Of a stretch of DNA of 64,000 nucleotides, positions 22,147 to 34,389 are shown piece by piece (the first letter of the stretch is position 1; each line of letters begins with the position of its first letter). Source of the DNA: Periplaneta americana (lineage: Eukaryota > Arthropoda > Insecta > Blattodea > Blattidae); assembly GCF_040183065.1 (NCBI RefSeq), contig NC_091120.1:178182396-178246395 (forward strand). The letters are read 5' to 3'. Made by a program: the position numbers and the translations under genes. The notes under the pieces are model-generated. The model saw only the letters and a program-made list of their open reading frames with translations, searched no databases and was not told the origin of the DNA.

Positions 22147-23780
22147 TATAGATATTAGATTAGTAACAGAGAATGTGCTTAAGAGAGGGTCTTTCAAACA
22201 TGGCACATACTATACCCAATTTAGTCAGTCATCTGCACAAACAGAATAAAATCGTTACAACGATCCAATATGACACACACCTGCAATAGAAAACTGTATC
22301 TGGAAAAAAACAAGCAATTTAACTAAAATAAGTATTAAAAGTATTAAAATGCAGATATACAATTAAAATTTACGAAATAGTATTGTGAGTATGTTTTGTT
22401 AAAGCAAATTTCTCAATTTTGAAATTAAAATGTATATTTTACTGTACCTTTATTACATTGCAAGAGTACCTGAGAGAGAGCACAGATCACCTCTACAAAA
22501 GTATACACTTTCCTGGAAGCCCTGGATATTAAAAAACCAGTCAACATTGTTACACGGGGTACATAGAACCATCGTTCTGGAACCAAACACATTGACACCA
22601 GAGAACTGTCCTTTAAAACAAAAAACCAATGACAAGAAAATTATTTAAGTCTCTGCAATTAACAAATAAATTTCCAAGTAAATGACAAATATCTATAGAA
22701 AATCATGAAAAGGGAAATGGTAAATTTTCTCATTGCATATTGCATGTAAAAGTCGCATTTTTTCTGCTGATAACCTCCACACAGCCAAGCAGAATAAATC
22801 CATGGGTAAAAACAAAGGAACAACGTCCACCGAACCAATAAAGAATACATAAAGAATCTTTTAATTGCATTTTAAAATAAAAATATAATAATGCTAAAAT
22901 AGTCAATGAAGCCGGTGTAGAAATCATTTCCACTGGCTGTCTGCAGACTGAACTCCTTATAATTTTTTTCTTTCTTATTAATAATAACATAACCTCCAAG
23001 AAGAGGAACTCTGTACAAGTAAAGCAAACACTGTTTGCCCCATGTCTGCCGTAATGCATGATCTACAAAGCAATTCTACAAAACTAGAGTCAGTTACAAA
23101 CATTTTATAAACATGATTCAGTTACAAATGCGATTTGTTAACTTCCTTAACACCTTAAGTCGGTTAGAATTGCACTTTCTAACACATACAACTTCTTGAT
23201 TTTTCTATACATAATACTATAATTGAGCCAATGCTTAATCTGTGACAAAACATGGTAAATAATCAGTACTGAGCTGTACACTTAATGATTCGGAATCACA
23301 CAATTCTCAGGTTTTACTTCATTGCATATATTTACAGTTTTATATGAAATTATATAACATATTCATATAAACTACCTTCGAGGTTGTAAGTTTTTATTTA
23401 ATAAGGGCGAAGTGGGGGATTTATGAGATCATTGTGCTATTTGTGACAATGGTGTAATGCCAGATTTGCTTATGATAAAACTCTTGTGGAACAAACCCAA
23501 TACAGGACTACAAGCAGGAGATGGGGACTGTGCTTGATAAAGTAGTATCCACATGCCATTTGGCTGAAAACTCCTTATTATCTGCATAAACTATTTCTAC
23601 GCCAAAATATATTTATCATTTGAGACAATGTTAAGGATGGACACGTGTCAAGAAGGAAAATTTTGTCGTACGAGGAAGATTTTTTTAAAATTAAATATTT
23701 AACTTACAATATTCAAATTTGACTTACAATATTAACGTGTCTCTAACATCACCGTGATGTTTGTGCTACGGTAAAGAAAA
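22147..23780. other. Unassigned AT-rich DNA
   Basis: No coding or repeat structure was recognised. Confidence 0.4.
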
Positions 23781-25276
23781 GGACTAAGTCAGGAAGTTAG
23801 TGCGTTTCTTCACCGTTTGGACATCGAAAATATGACAACATATCATTTGTAACTCTGTTATGGTACTTTAATTTTTGGTATGTTGTTAGACTTGCTTAAG
23901 AAACATGTGTTTATACAGACAACAAGGAATGTTTGTATAGGTAATAAGTTGTTTAGATAATCATTACTATTTTATTCTTGAAGTATTTTCATAACAGAGA
24001 AAGTTGTGTGCGTCAATACATGAGCCAGTAACTTCACTAAGATGATCCCTAAAATTCAAAGACATGATGAACGTTATCAGCATAATATTATAAATCTGCC
24101 CTTCCCCCAATTACCAGTTCAAAGAAGTCTTCTATATGAGGCAATTATAAGTTAATATATTTTGCATTCATGATCTTAAATCCAACCAATGTGTGCTGTA
24201 CGTGTATTACGAAAGACAGGTTCGAAAGGGAGCCAATGATGTTTGTTTGTTTTTTAAATATTGTTTTGATGAAAACATACACATGTTCTCAGATAGCTGC
24301 CCAGGCCAAAACAAAAATCATTATGTTTTGTCTTGGCCTGGCAGCTTCTAGAAGATTCAAAACTATAAAACATTATTTTCCTGAGCGAGGCTACTCCTTT
24401 CTTCCTTGTGATAGGGATTTTGGGGTTTTCAGAAAAGCAATAACAGGAGCCGAAAGGGTGTATACAATAAAAGAATATATAGAAATAAACGTACAAAGTG
24501 GACTCTGAAAAGCTGATTAGTATCTGTGGTGGCCTAAATTTTTCAAAAAGAATATCATATCGGAAGAAACTTCAAAGAATTCTCATGAAAGAAAGGTTCA
24601 TTTCACACCCTCTGTATGTATAGTTCAGACAGTCCTGGCATTGTAGAAGTTCGCCCATACATCAAGAGTTATATAAGCAATAGGTTTCACCTTGGGAAGG
24701 GGAATTTACGAGTTTGACACTGAACTAACAGAGGCATATCCAGAAGAAAGAGTTCCCGTCAATGCCCAAAAGATTGAAGACCTTAAGAAACTAATAAAAT
24801 ACGTCAGTGATGAAAATGCTGAAGCATTATACGAAGAAATATTTTAATATTCTACTACACAGGTCCTGGCGCACCATGAATGAGACCCACTAGCCATTTC
24901 ACATGTGTTAATTTTTTAATGAAACATGTCGATTTTGAATTAATTTTTTGATTCATAATATTATTTTAAAATTCCTAAAATATCAATTTCATCAAAATAC
25001 ATGTAGATCTGCGTTGAATAAATGTGTTAACTTAGACTATTTATTTTGTTCTTTCAAAAATAATTTCCAGTGAAGAAAGGAACTAAGTCCCAAATTTAGA
25101 AATATATGTATACCATTGTAGCACAAAATTTTCTTCAAAAGTCTGTTATCATTAAACTCAATCCCATATTATCTTTATATAATGTAAGTCTTAAATATTT
25201 TATTCTGCTATATGTGCATGAAAAAATGTTTTTTGCTCTCCTGAAAAGTAGCAAATTTTGACTTAGTTCCTTTGTA
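23781..25276. mobile_element. Possible TIR pair around the GQNKN remnant
   Basis: AAAAGGACTAAGTCAGGAAG at about 23776-23795 is an inverted match to TTTTGACTTAGTTCCTTTG ending at about 25276 (shared AAAGGAACTAAGTCA-like core). A further direct copy, AAAGGAACTAAGTCCCAAAT, sits at about 25076. The pair brackets the transposase-like remnant, but the match is short and no target duplication was found. Confidence 0.3.
24229..24846 (+). pseudogene. Uncharacterised transposase-like gene remnant (GQNKN / LPCDRDF type)
   Basis: Three frame-shifted blocks run in order. The first is KGANDVCLFFKYCFDENIHM then FSDSCPGQNKNHYVL. The second is FKTIKHYFPERGYSFLPCDR then DFGVFRKAITGAERVY. The third is EFDTELTEAYPEERVPVNAQ, KIEDLKKLIKYV, ending in a stop at 24844-24846. 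I recognise this combination (SDNC-GQNKN, H-F---GHSFLPCDRDF, then a P-N--K--DL--L C-terminus) as a repeated, poorly characterised protein family in arthropod genomes that behaves like transposon-encoded protein. I do not know its reaction. Frameshifts separate the blocks and the N-terminal half is missing. Confidence 0.6.
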
Positions 25277-25630
25277 AAAAGTGCGATTCAATTGCATTCA
25301 TAATATAATAACCTCTGTTTTTTATATATACCCTTGATATCAAAAGTTAAAAGCTTAAACTAATATACAGTACATAAATAGACATAAAATTAAAATTCAG
25401 GCTTTGAAGCATTTGTTGGAGAAGAGTTGTAATCTTAATTTTAACACAAATTTAATACTTGTGCATTCGACATGAACATATCAATATAATATCAGGTTCA
25501 AATGATTACTTCATTATACTCACAGTAAATTTGTATGACACAACAGTTAAATCTGCTTTGTAAACAAGTCTTCATATTCAGCATATTAGCATGATATTCC
25601 CCAAAATTTTAATTCATGAAGACTTGTAAT
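25277..25630. other. Unassigned AT-rich DNA
   Basis: Nothing recognised. Confidence 0.4.
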
Positions 25631-26480
25631 TTTAAATTGGAAACAACTGGATCTCTAGAAGAATAATAATTTTGATGACAATAAATATACAGAATAAAGA
25701 ATAAACATCTGCGCATCTCGTGACAGGGAATCAAAACTCCTGCTTAATTTGACGTTAAAAACTGGTCATTAAGTGAATTTCCAGCCGAATAAATAAAGAA
25801 TTTTCAACATTTGTTATAGAGGTTAGTAATCTCCCAAAGATACTCTACATTTGAGGTATAACAAATTGTGGCTAACACCACTCGTTTTGAAATAAAGAAA
25901 GAAAGAAATGTGTTAGTTCTATATAAATCACTTTGTATTAAGAATGATGTACTGCTGAAATATAGGATTTCTTTTTTTGTGCTTACAAAGTTATGTGGAG
26001 AAAACGTATATTAATTCTTTGTCAATTCTATATAATATATAATACAATATTGGGACTGGTAAACAAATAATTGAAAATTGCAAACAACTGGATCTCTAAA
26101 AGAGTAATAATTTTGATGACAATAAACATACAGAATAAAGAATAAACATCTGCGCATCTCGTGACAGGGAATCAAAACTCCTGCTTAATTTGACGTTAAA
26201 AACAGGTCATTAAGTGAATTTCCAGCCGAATAAATAAAGAATTTTCAACATTTGCTACAGAGTTTAGTAATCTCCCAAATAATACTCTACATTTGAGGTA
26301 TAACAAATTGTGGCTAACATCACTCGTTTTGAAGTAAAGAAAGAAAGAAATGTGTTAGTTCTATATAAATCATTTTGTATTACGAACGATGTACTGCAGA
26401 AATATAGGATTTCTTTTTTTGTGCTTAAAAAGTTATGTGGAGGAAACGTATATTAATTCTTTGTCAATTCTATATAATAT
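25631..26480. repeat. Two-copy tandem duplication, 441-bp period
   Basis: Copy 1 (about 25633-26035) and copy 2 (about 26074-26477) agree over about 405 bp with a small number of differences. AAACAACTGGATCTCTA starts at 25641 and 26082; CTGCGCATCTCGTGACAGGG lies in both. A non-duplicated linker of about 35 bp lies between. No coding sequence is present. It looks like a local duplication rather than a transposon, because no inverted repeats or TSD were seen. Confidence 0.88.
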
Positions 26481-26708
26481 GAGTCTATCCAGTATATAAA
26501 GGGAATGACAAAGAGCTAAATTATAATAAAATCATTCTCTCATTTGTCTACAAATTATGAACCTGTAATATTACTATCTATCTTCAAATGTAGTGTTTAA
26601 AATTTAAAATTTCAGTAATGATAATACAATATAATTCAATAATATGAGAAAAGACTATCAATGAAGAAAAATACTAGAAAAAAATATTTAGGTTCTTATA
26701 ATGGACAT

Positions 26709-26903
26709 TAAGGGTGCTATGCATAGACATTTCGCTAGCCCGCGCTACGAGCGTGCTAAACTAGCCCCGGCTATCGACTGACTACTTGTACAGGATTCAT
26801 ACCATATCATGTCGCTAACACTGGTTTATGAATACGAAACATGTTAGTTCGCTGATCATCTACCGGAAGCCCGCGCTAAGAATATCTATGAATATGGCCC
26901 TAA
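26709..26903. mobile_element. 195-bp MITE (TAAGGGTGCTATGCATAGAC family)
   Basis: The left end TAAGGGTGCTATGCATAGAC and the reverse complement of the right end, TTAGGGCCATATTCATAGAT, form imperfect terminal inverted repeats. Inner sequence includes GCTACGAGCGTGCTAAACTA and TAACACTGGTTTATGAATA. A second, expanded copy is at 50674-51270. The superfamily is not determined. Confidence 0.75.
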
Positions 26904-27371
26904 ATGTCAAACAGTGGCCTTGCACCAATTATTAATTTTAAGAATTTTTACCTGAAATAAATCCTACGTACAAGCTCTTCCATCAAACTCAGAATATCAG
27001 TTTTTGGAAAAAATAACTCTGTTTTAACATTCAAAATGTGTTACACAAGCAATCATTACCAACTTTTACTCACAAATTAAGCACTGGTGTATCAGTGACA
27101 TCCATGACTCAGAAAAAAAAAAGTTACCAGTAATTGGAAATTGATCTTAGCATTTAAATTCCAATGCTGAAAGAAGTAGTTCCTTGAACATGAAAAATAT
27201 ACACCCAAAATAAAATAGTTTTAAAAACATAAAAATAAATAATAAATACACTGTTAACCATAGACTATATCCTAGGTCAGTAAATGTCACTGTTATAATG
27301 AACATATACTTATGTATAATTTAAATTTCATCCATTTTGAATCTTGCGTACACTACTTTTAACACTTGAAT
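26904..27371. other. Unassigned AT-rich DNA
   Basis: Nothing recognised between the MITE and the palindrome. Confidence 0.4.
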
Positions 27372-27744
27372 ATAATTAATTGATTAACTAGTGGACTTAC
27401 TCGTGTTAATTATGTAAGATCTGTCCAGCTTACAGCTGTTTCAGTGCTTCACGCACCATCCTCAGAACCTACTAGATCACGGCGTCATCTCGAACTTCTC
27501 TGCCTGTTAAGTGGGTGTGTTTTATTGTTGAAAGGTGTTGAAGAGTGGAGTCGAATAGCGTGTGTGTACTAAAATTGATCTGTGTGTTGAGAATTTGATC
27601 GGGGTGTGTTTTAGTGTGTTTGTATATTTCGAATTGTTCTAGTGTGTTGAGTTTTTGGTTCTTGGGTTGTATGTGTAGGATTTCCATGTCTGTATTTATG
27701 TTATTGTATGTATGGTTAGTATTGGTTATGTGATCGGCGTATGT
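27372..27744 (-). pseudogene. Penelope-like 3' fragment, left arm of palindrome
   Basis: On the minus strand it encodes TYADHITNTNHTYNNINTDM, EILHIQPKNQKLNTLEQFEI, then YKHTKTHPDQILNTQINFST and HTLFDSTLQ. This is the end of a GIY-YIG nuclease domain of the same lineage as the copy at 18 kb. It is followed by the 3' flank with CTGAGGA (27465-27459), a GGUGC/GCACU stem and GAAAC (27442-27438). Truncation at the residue before TYADHIT coincides with that of the right arm. Confidence 0.85.
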
Positions 27745-27770
27745 ATCGGCGTAGAGAATACAATACATCT

Positions 27771-28131
27771 ACATATGCTGATCACATAACCAATACTAAC
27801 CATACATACAATAACATAAATACGGACATGGAAATCCTACACATACAACCCAAGAACCAAAAACTCAACACACTAGAACAATACGAAATACACAAACACA
27901 CCCCGATCAAATTCTCAACACACAGATCAATTTCAGTACACACACACTATTCGACTCCACTCTTCAACACCTTTCAACAATAAAACACACCCACTTAACA
28001 GGCAGAGAAGTTCGAGAAGACGCCGTGATCTAGTAGGCTCTGAGGATGGTGCGTGAAGCACTGAAACAGCTGTAAGCCGGACAAATCTTACATAATTAAC
28101 ACGAGTAAGTCCACTAGTTATTCAATTAATT
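27771..28131 (+). pseudogene. Penelope-like 3' fragment, right arm of palindrome
   Basis: The mirror copy of the left arm on the plus strand: STYADHITNTNHTYNNINTD, then MEILHIQPKNQKLNTLEQYE. A deletion of about 10 nt after EIHKHT shifts the frame. The 3' flank holds CTGAGGA (28040-28046), the same stem and GAAAC (28063-28067). Homology with the left arm continues to about 28131 (CACGAGTAAGTCCACTAGTT in both). Confidence 0.85.
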
Positions 28132-29373
28132 AAATTTCATGTTTTAAATATAGAAATTTAACTTTTTTCTTTTCTGCCGAAAAGTTTCCAATATAAATAA
28201 TAAGTTAGTAAGGAATTACAGTGTGGAGCCTATAGAAACAAAGCATGAAATCAATGTATGTTCAATTGTATACCTGTAAGAGATGTACAATAACGTATTA
28301 TCTTCTATACATTATATTTACTCTCTGAAAAGCAGCAAACATCATAAAACAAATTATTATTGAGCCAGTGAACATAATCAGGTCCCCACAACTTTAAATA
28401 GACTTGATTAAAAATCGTTGTATTGGTCTGTTGATCAGCATATTTCAGTACAGTATGTTAGTAAATGTTTTTATCAATTACTTTCTCTCTATATATATAA
28501 TATATACATACACATTTAAAGTACAATCTTTGTAGAAATTCAATTCTGGTTATCCAATGCATGTCTGCCTCATCAATACTGCACATTTTTCACAAGCAGA
28601 ATAAATGAATCAATGGGAATGAATGCTTCAACTTGCTGTGGAAGCTTGACACATGGAATGATAATAATAATTATGTTATAATTAAAAGCAATACTAATTA
28701 ACCACTGAAGAAATACTCTTGGATGGAATGTTTTCAAGTTGACATCATTGAGACAAGACTAGACGAATATAAATACATTTGCCGTTTTATAAATAACAAA
28801 TGTTAGCAGATTTCAGAAATATGTTGTACAAAAATTAAGTAAAAATTATGGCATTCGCACAGCTTTTGTAATATTGTAATTCATAACAATGTTACACAAC
28901 CAACTACCTTACCTAACCTCTCCTTGTCGTACACCTATTATAAGAATGACCTCCACGAGCCTTCAAAGAGCCATTCAAAAAAAAAGTGAATGGTAAAAAT
29001 CTTCAGTCCATACACATCTGGTTATCCATACAAAATGGGGATCATATACAATCTCATCTCTCATGCTTTACTTATAAATGTTAGATAAATCAACATTTTA
29101 TTTAATTCCATAATTCCTATATTCAATATTATGAATTAGAGGAATAAGGAACAGCCTGAAAATATTTTAAATTATGACTAAGATGAATATCCAATTCTGT
29201 TTATTCAAAATGTCTTCGTTGTCATTTTCTGCAAAGGAATGTTGGTTAGTGCCCCATAATAGGCCACGACTATTTTCACGCACTTAATAACATCATTTCA
29301 ATGTACTCGTATCTTAATAAGTAGTTCAGTCTAAAGCTATCACGAAAGAGATGGGTAAAGAAATACCTCTAGG
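28132..29373. other. Unassigned AT-rich DNA
   Basis: No gene or element was recognised. A short (TA)n tract lies near 28490-28508. Confidence 0.4.
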
Positions 29374-29868
29374 CTTTTTTCAAAAGAAAAAAGTAACTTT
29401 AATTTACTCACATTTTCTACACAATCTTAAAAATTCTAGCACTGGCATATTGCACAAGAAATAAGATTTTTTGCATCATCACCCATTGCTATAACTTCAT
29501 CGTAGATGTTGTATGTGTCCGCCAATTTGTTCTTGTACAGCAGCTCTGAGTACATGTTCTCGAATATCTGCGATGAAGTCCTTCAACTTATCAATAATTG
29601 TTGTAAGTTTGCTCAAAAACACTCTTTCATTCAGATAGTCCCACAACCAATAATCTGTTAGGTTAATATCTGGTGATCTTGCAGGCCAAGTTACAGAAAA
29701 GTACCTACTGATAACACGACCACCAGAACAATCAGAAACAAACAAACTAGTTGTCATGGTGATGCAAAAAATCCCATTTTTGTGTAATAGGCCAGCGCCA
29801 GAATTTTTAAGAATAGTATAGAAAATATGAACAACTAAAATGACGCCTTACTTTTGAAAAATTCTATT
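29374..29868 (-). mobile_element. Mariner-type deletion derivative keeping the transposase C-terminus
   Basis: Inverted arms of about 110 bp lie at 29374-29488 and 29760-29868, sharing CTTAAAAATTCTAGCACTGG or CTTAAAAATTCTGGCGCTGG and GATTTTTTGCATCA or its complement. Between them, on the minus strand, a frame reads GGRVISRYFSVTWPARSPDI, NLTDYWLWDYLNERVF and later IREHVLRAAVQEQIGGHIQH. PARSPDINLTDYWLW contains the third catalytic acidic residue region (SPDL-P-D-WLWG in relatives). The front three quarters of the transposase are gone. Confidence 0.75.
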
Positions 29869-30867
29869 ATATGTAACAAATTTTCAGTGGTACAACTATG
29901 AACAATCATTTATACAAACTTACTGTAATGTTAGAGGACTTTCTACACAAAATAACATTTTAAGAATCTAACAGGATAACTGTTACTGAGATTATATGGA
30001 AACCTTCACTCAAACTACGTCCATTGCTAGATCCCCACAGTAGAGACAAATAAGAAAAGTTAGCTATCTTTACTAACTGTATAGGTACAAGCAATACTTG
30101 GAATGTTGTATAAGAAACAACGATGCATACTTGGAGAAAGAAGTTGAGCTGTCTTCTGTGAATCCCTGTTCTGTCACATGACATGCAGAGCAAGATCATG
30201 GACACAACATGCTTTGCCAGATGAGTGACATTATCTACTCAAGACTATTCAACTTTTTTTTTATATTCTTCTATTCAAGTCTCAATTTCGTTTCCGTAGT
30301 ATGCGCAGCTAATATTTTATATTTTTTACCCGCAATGATCATCTAACTATATATGCAATTTTAGTGGGAGTTTCTATATGAGCTCGTTGAAAGTTGCTGT
30401 GTAAGAATAAGAACTTAATCTAGTGTAAATATTCTGAACTACACGTTCACCTTAATTTTGGAGGGGTAAAGAAGAAACTATAAGGTTATTCGTAAGTCAG
30501 AAAAGATTATTTTATTTTTACAGAAAATTCTGTTCCACTATAAGCCAATATTTAAATATTTATTATTGTCAAATTAATTTGTCTTTGTATTCCCACATTA
30601 ATTGTTTTAAAATTTGTAAAAACTCTGATTAACATTGTTCTGGATCCTGGTGGTCACCCTCATTAGAGGGCGGGTGATTTTTAATAAATATTCCATCATC
30701 ATCATGGCAAAGGAAACAAATAAACAGCAATTCAAACTATTCGTGAGTGAGCTATTACATTTTTTTTTTATAAATTCATACCAGAAAATAATGGTTTAGT
30801 CTCTACAAATACGAATTGGCCTTATTCGGTGTTATTATGAATGTAACAGAGATTGTTCCAGTATACT
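29869..30867. other. Mostly unassigned; possible LINE 3' end near 30640-30700
   Basis: No gene was seen. TGGTGGTCACCCTCATTAGA then GGGCGGGTGATTTTTAATAA and (CATC)n near 30648-30705 looks like the hairpin-plus-simple-tail end of a LINE, but no coding sequence precedes it, so this is weak. Confidence 0.3.
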
Positions 30868-31179
30868 ACGCAGAACTGCATTGTATTCTTCACCTGACAT
30901 AATTAGGAACATTAAATCTAGACGTTTGAGATGGGCAGGGGATGCAGCACGTATGGACGAATCCAGGAATGCATATAGTGTTAGTTGGGAGGCTGGAGGG
31001 AAAAAGACCTTTGGGGAGGCCAAGACGTTAGATAGAAGGATAATATTAAAATGGATTTGCGTGAGGTGGGATATGATTGTAGAGACTGGATTAATCTTGC
31101 TCAGGATAGGGACTGACGGCAGGCTTATGTGAGGGCAGCAATGAACCTCCGAGTTCCTTAAAAAGCCATAAGTAAGTAT
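30868..31179 (+). pseudogene. LINE family A 3' fragment
   Basis: About 310 bp of the RT tail: [20 protein letters not shown] then ESRNAYSV, ending GTTCCTTAAAAAGCC and (TAAG)n. There are frameshifts near 30980 and 31050 and a stop near 31117. It is 5' truncated. Confidence 0.82.
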
Positions 31180-32471
31180 TTATACTGAGGAGATTCAGAA
31201 CTCTAAATGGATTGAGGTATGGACACTGCAATGTAAAAGCTTGTAAAGAAATCTGAAGATATTCCCCTTGATTTTCTTCTGAAAGTTGTTCATTTCATAG
31301 AAGAGGAGCTACCAATGATAGTGGAAGAAAATAGCGACCATATCTCAAGTTTCTAAGATTAGTTTATACCTGAATAAACCCCATTCTTTTATGAACAAAA
31401 ATTGTATTATTGTTTTTCTACAAACCTATTTCTTAACAAAGTTGGAGGACTTTCAAATCTTTCCTCACTTTTGAATAATCCTATATATTTGAATTCATAG
31501 AGTATATCTGACCTTTGCTATACGAAACCAACGATAACAGTAACTAAAATAGTAATAGACTATTAATCTGACTGCTAATATCGCGTTAATTGTTGAGGTT
31601 AGTTATTATGTCTGTGCCTATTCTTACTGATGTCTCACACACATGTGCCTTTATACATTGAACTCTTATTTAGTTTGTACCATAAATTATGTTAAGTTTG
31701 TGTAAATGATATTCATTTGACCATACTAAAAATTCCATTGTTCAATATGTTCTTGTGTTATGTTAACTTTGTGTAAGAAGATTCTAAATCAAAACATAGT
31801 ATAACTTATTAACGAAAATATGAGATTGGACAATACCAAACAATTCTTATAATTATTAAGCTATGCAAAAAATTATATTTTTTGACTTCGAGCTTTAAAT
31901 GTTAATGCCAGTTTGCAATTTATGGATTAATTACTTACTTTATGCTTACTGTTTTGGAGTGGTTAATAATCCTAATAATCGCTTCTCAGTCAATTTTACA
32001 ACTGATATATAACATTACAATCCTTCACACAAAGTGAAGAAAATATTTTTAGTGTTATGCTTGTAGAAGTGAGAAACTTCTAATAGTACCCAAATCCTGG
32101 GCTTGCAGTATTTTGTACACAAAGATCCAGCCCTTTTTCTTTCGATCAATTTTATATCCCGTATGGAGTGTGGGTTTCTTCCTTATTTAATAGTTTATAA
32201 GACTGTTTTTTTTTTTTTTTTTGCCTCATGCTAAATCCACATTCATAAAAACTAATCCTTATTACAAAATGTACCACCACCTCACGTCGCAACAGTGTTG
32301 AATCAGGTTGAACCATTAAAAAATCACTTAAAATGAAATTACATGTATTACCGCAAAATAAAACAAAAACTTCAGTAACAAATTATGCTGTGTACATACA
32401 ATTTAAAAAAAAAAAAGATAAAATAGAGCGAATTCAGATAGTGACTAATTTTTCTGAAACTAGAGCACTTA
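31180..32471. other. Unassigned AT-rich DNA
   Basis: No coding or element signal was recognised. A T18 run lies at about 32204-32221. Confidence 0.4.
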
Positions 32472-33330
32472 GGGTCATGTGATAGCAACTGTTAAGGCGT
32501 TATGCGGAATGCTGGAAGGTCACAGGTTCGATTCCTGGTGGGATCATGATCTAATACTTCTAGCTGTAATGTGGCTCTGGTTTCACTCAACCTCTAATAG
32601 AATTTCTTTGGATATAAAGGTGACAAGAACGTTGGACTGACATCCTTACTGCTATTAATGCCAATTGCTAGGAAAGGTTAGGGTGACCAGATTCACATCG
32701 ATACAAAAAGAGATCACAAAGCTTCAAAAAGGAGGACATTGTTCGAAAAAGGAGGATAGATAATATGTACTTAGATTTAGACTTCTATCATATTCATTAC
32801 AAAGTATTTACAATATAGATTTAGACTTATATCATATTTAAAAGTATGTTCATATCTATTTTATTACAAAATAATTATGAAAACAATAAGAATCATTTAA
32901 CAATTAGCTACATATGAAAGTCAAGGGAACTATAATTATTAAAGAGGACAGAAAATATCTATTTAGATTTATATTCGCACCTCAGTCTCTTGATTTGCTA
33001 GCTACATGTGAGCAAAGACCATAACAAGGGGGAGCAAAGAGAGTTACTATGATCATTGGCAAAGAGTATATTCTGTCGATGCTGCTGTCATCTACAGGCA
33101 AGTTACTTGAAAAAGGCGTCAAATCAGATAATTTCAAAATACCAGGCATACAAGTTACTAAAAGGAGGACATTTCTTGATTTTTTAAAAATCCGCCCGGA
33201 CCCCAGACAAAGGTTTAAAAAGGAGGACATGTCCAGATAAAAGATGGCGTCTAGTCACCCTAGGAAAGGTGGGAATCGGCTACTGTTCTGTAGATTTCCA
33301 TGGCCTGTAGCAGGGATACTATTATCTTTA
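32472..33330 (+). mobile_element. tRNA-derived SINE, interrupted by a hAT-type element
   Basis: Plus-strand head: TGATAGCAACTGTTAAGGCG (A-box region) and B-box GGTTCGATTCC at 32525-32535. The body runs to 32678, is interrupted by a 584-bp transposon, and resumes at 33271 with GGGAATCGGCTACTGTTCTG. This family differs from families 1-3 and is one of only two SINEs here on the plus strand. The 3' boundary is approximate. Confidence 0.65.
32679..33262. mobile_element. hAT-type non-autonomous transposon, 8-bp TSD
   Basis: The termini TAGGGTGACCAGA (32679 on) and CTAGTCACCCTA (to 33262) are inverted. GGAAAGGT is duplicated exactly at 32671-32678 and 33263-33270, and an 8-bp TSD is the hAT hallmark. 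The interior shows repeated AAAAGGAGGACAT-type motifs near both ends (32730, 33163 and 33217) but no transposase. Confidence 0.85.
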
Positions 33331-34382
33331 CAGAGTATGTGCAGTGAGCAGGATTTATTCTGCTTTCTTTCCAATCCAAATTTCGCAAACGTAATTCATT
33401 TTAAGAAAATATTCAGAAAATGTGTGCCTTAGAAATATAGCCTAAGTATATAAAAAAATCGCAATATATCAAAGGTTCGAGCTATATCCATCATCGAGTG
33501 AACAAAAAATGTCAGGGTCATTACATCACGTGGATTTAGTAATTTGTAATGACTACAATGAGAAGTTAGCTCTTCTTATTCTTTTCAGACAACAAAGATA
33601 GACCCAGTAATGGAAAAAGGTCCAAGCCCTTGTAAATAAATCCTAATTTCTAACGTTAAATGTGCCATTTCGTGGCCAAATAGTCTAACTGCAGCACACA
33701 GTTAATTTTCTGTCACTAGCATAATCTTATTTATTTTTATCTTTCATTCGTTTTACGTGCTCCAATGTATGAAGAATCAGGAACTGTTATTCTCTACAAC
33801 TTGTGCGTCGTCTGCAAGTCCCAGTCGGTACTGTGTGCTCACTTCCTTATCGCAATGAACTGCAGTGAAATGCAGCAAATCTTGCACATGCGCAAAGAGC
33901 TTACATCCTCTTATGTATGACATATCTATGGTTTCACATTATAAACAGTGTGAGCTGCAAGAGCAAGCAGCGAGTTGAAATGACTTGTTCGCATTGGTGT
34001 TTTATAAAATCTACAACTAACCAGGAGTGAGTGACTATTTTTAGATGGGTTACAATATACAAACAACGCAGGCACCACGACATCTCTGGGGAGCAGTCCT
34101 GTACTATTTGTGAGTTTGTGTCTATTTTACAAATCCTGATCACAGAATGTAGGGACGACTATTTTATTCTTATGCTAATTATTAAACTTTCCTGTAAAAC
34201 TGAAACATATTGTTTATGACATTTATTATTAACTTATTTATATGTATTATATTTAATAAAATTTAATTAAAAGATGTTGTACTGTTAAAAATAGTAGCAC
34301 TATTATAGCAACTCCGCCATAGCCGGTCCCCAGCCCAAAAGAGAAAGGAACAGAGTACACAACACTACATATCTTACAGTAG
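33331..34382. other. Unassigned DNA
   Basis: No coding signal or repeat structure was recognised. Confidence 0.4.
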
Positions 34383-34389
34383 TTTTTTT

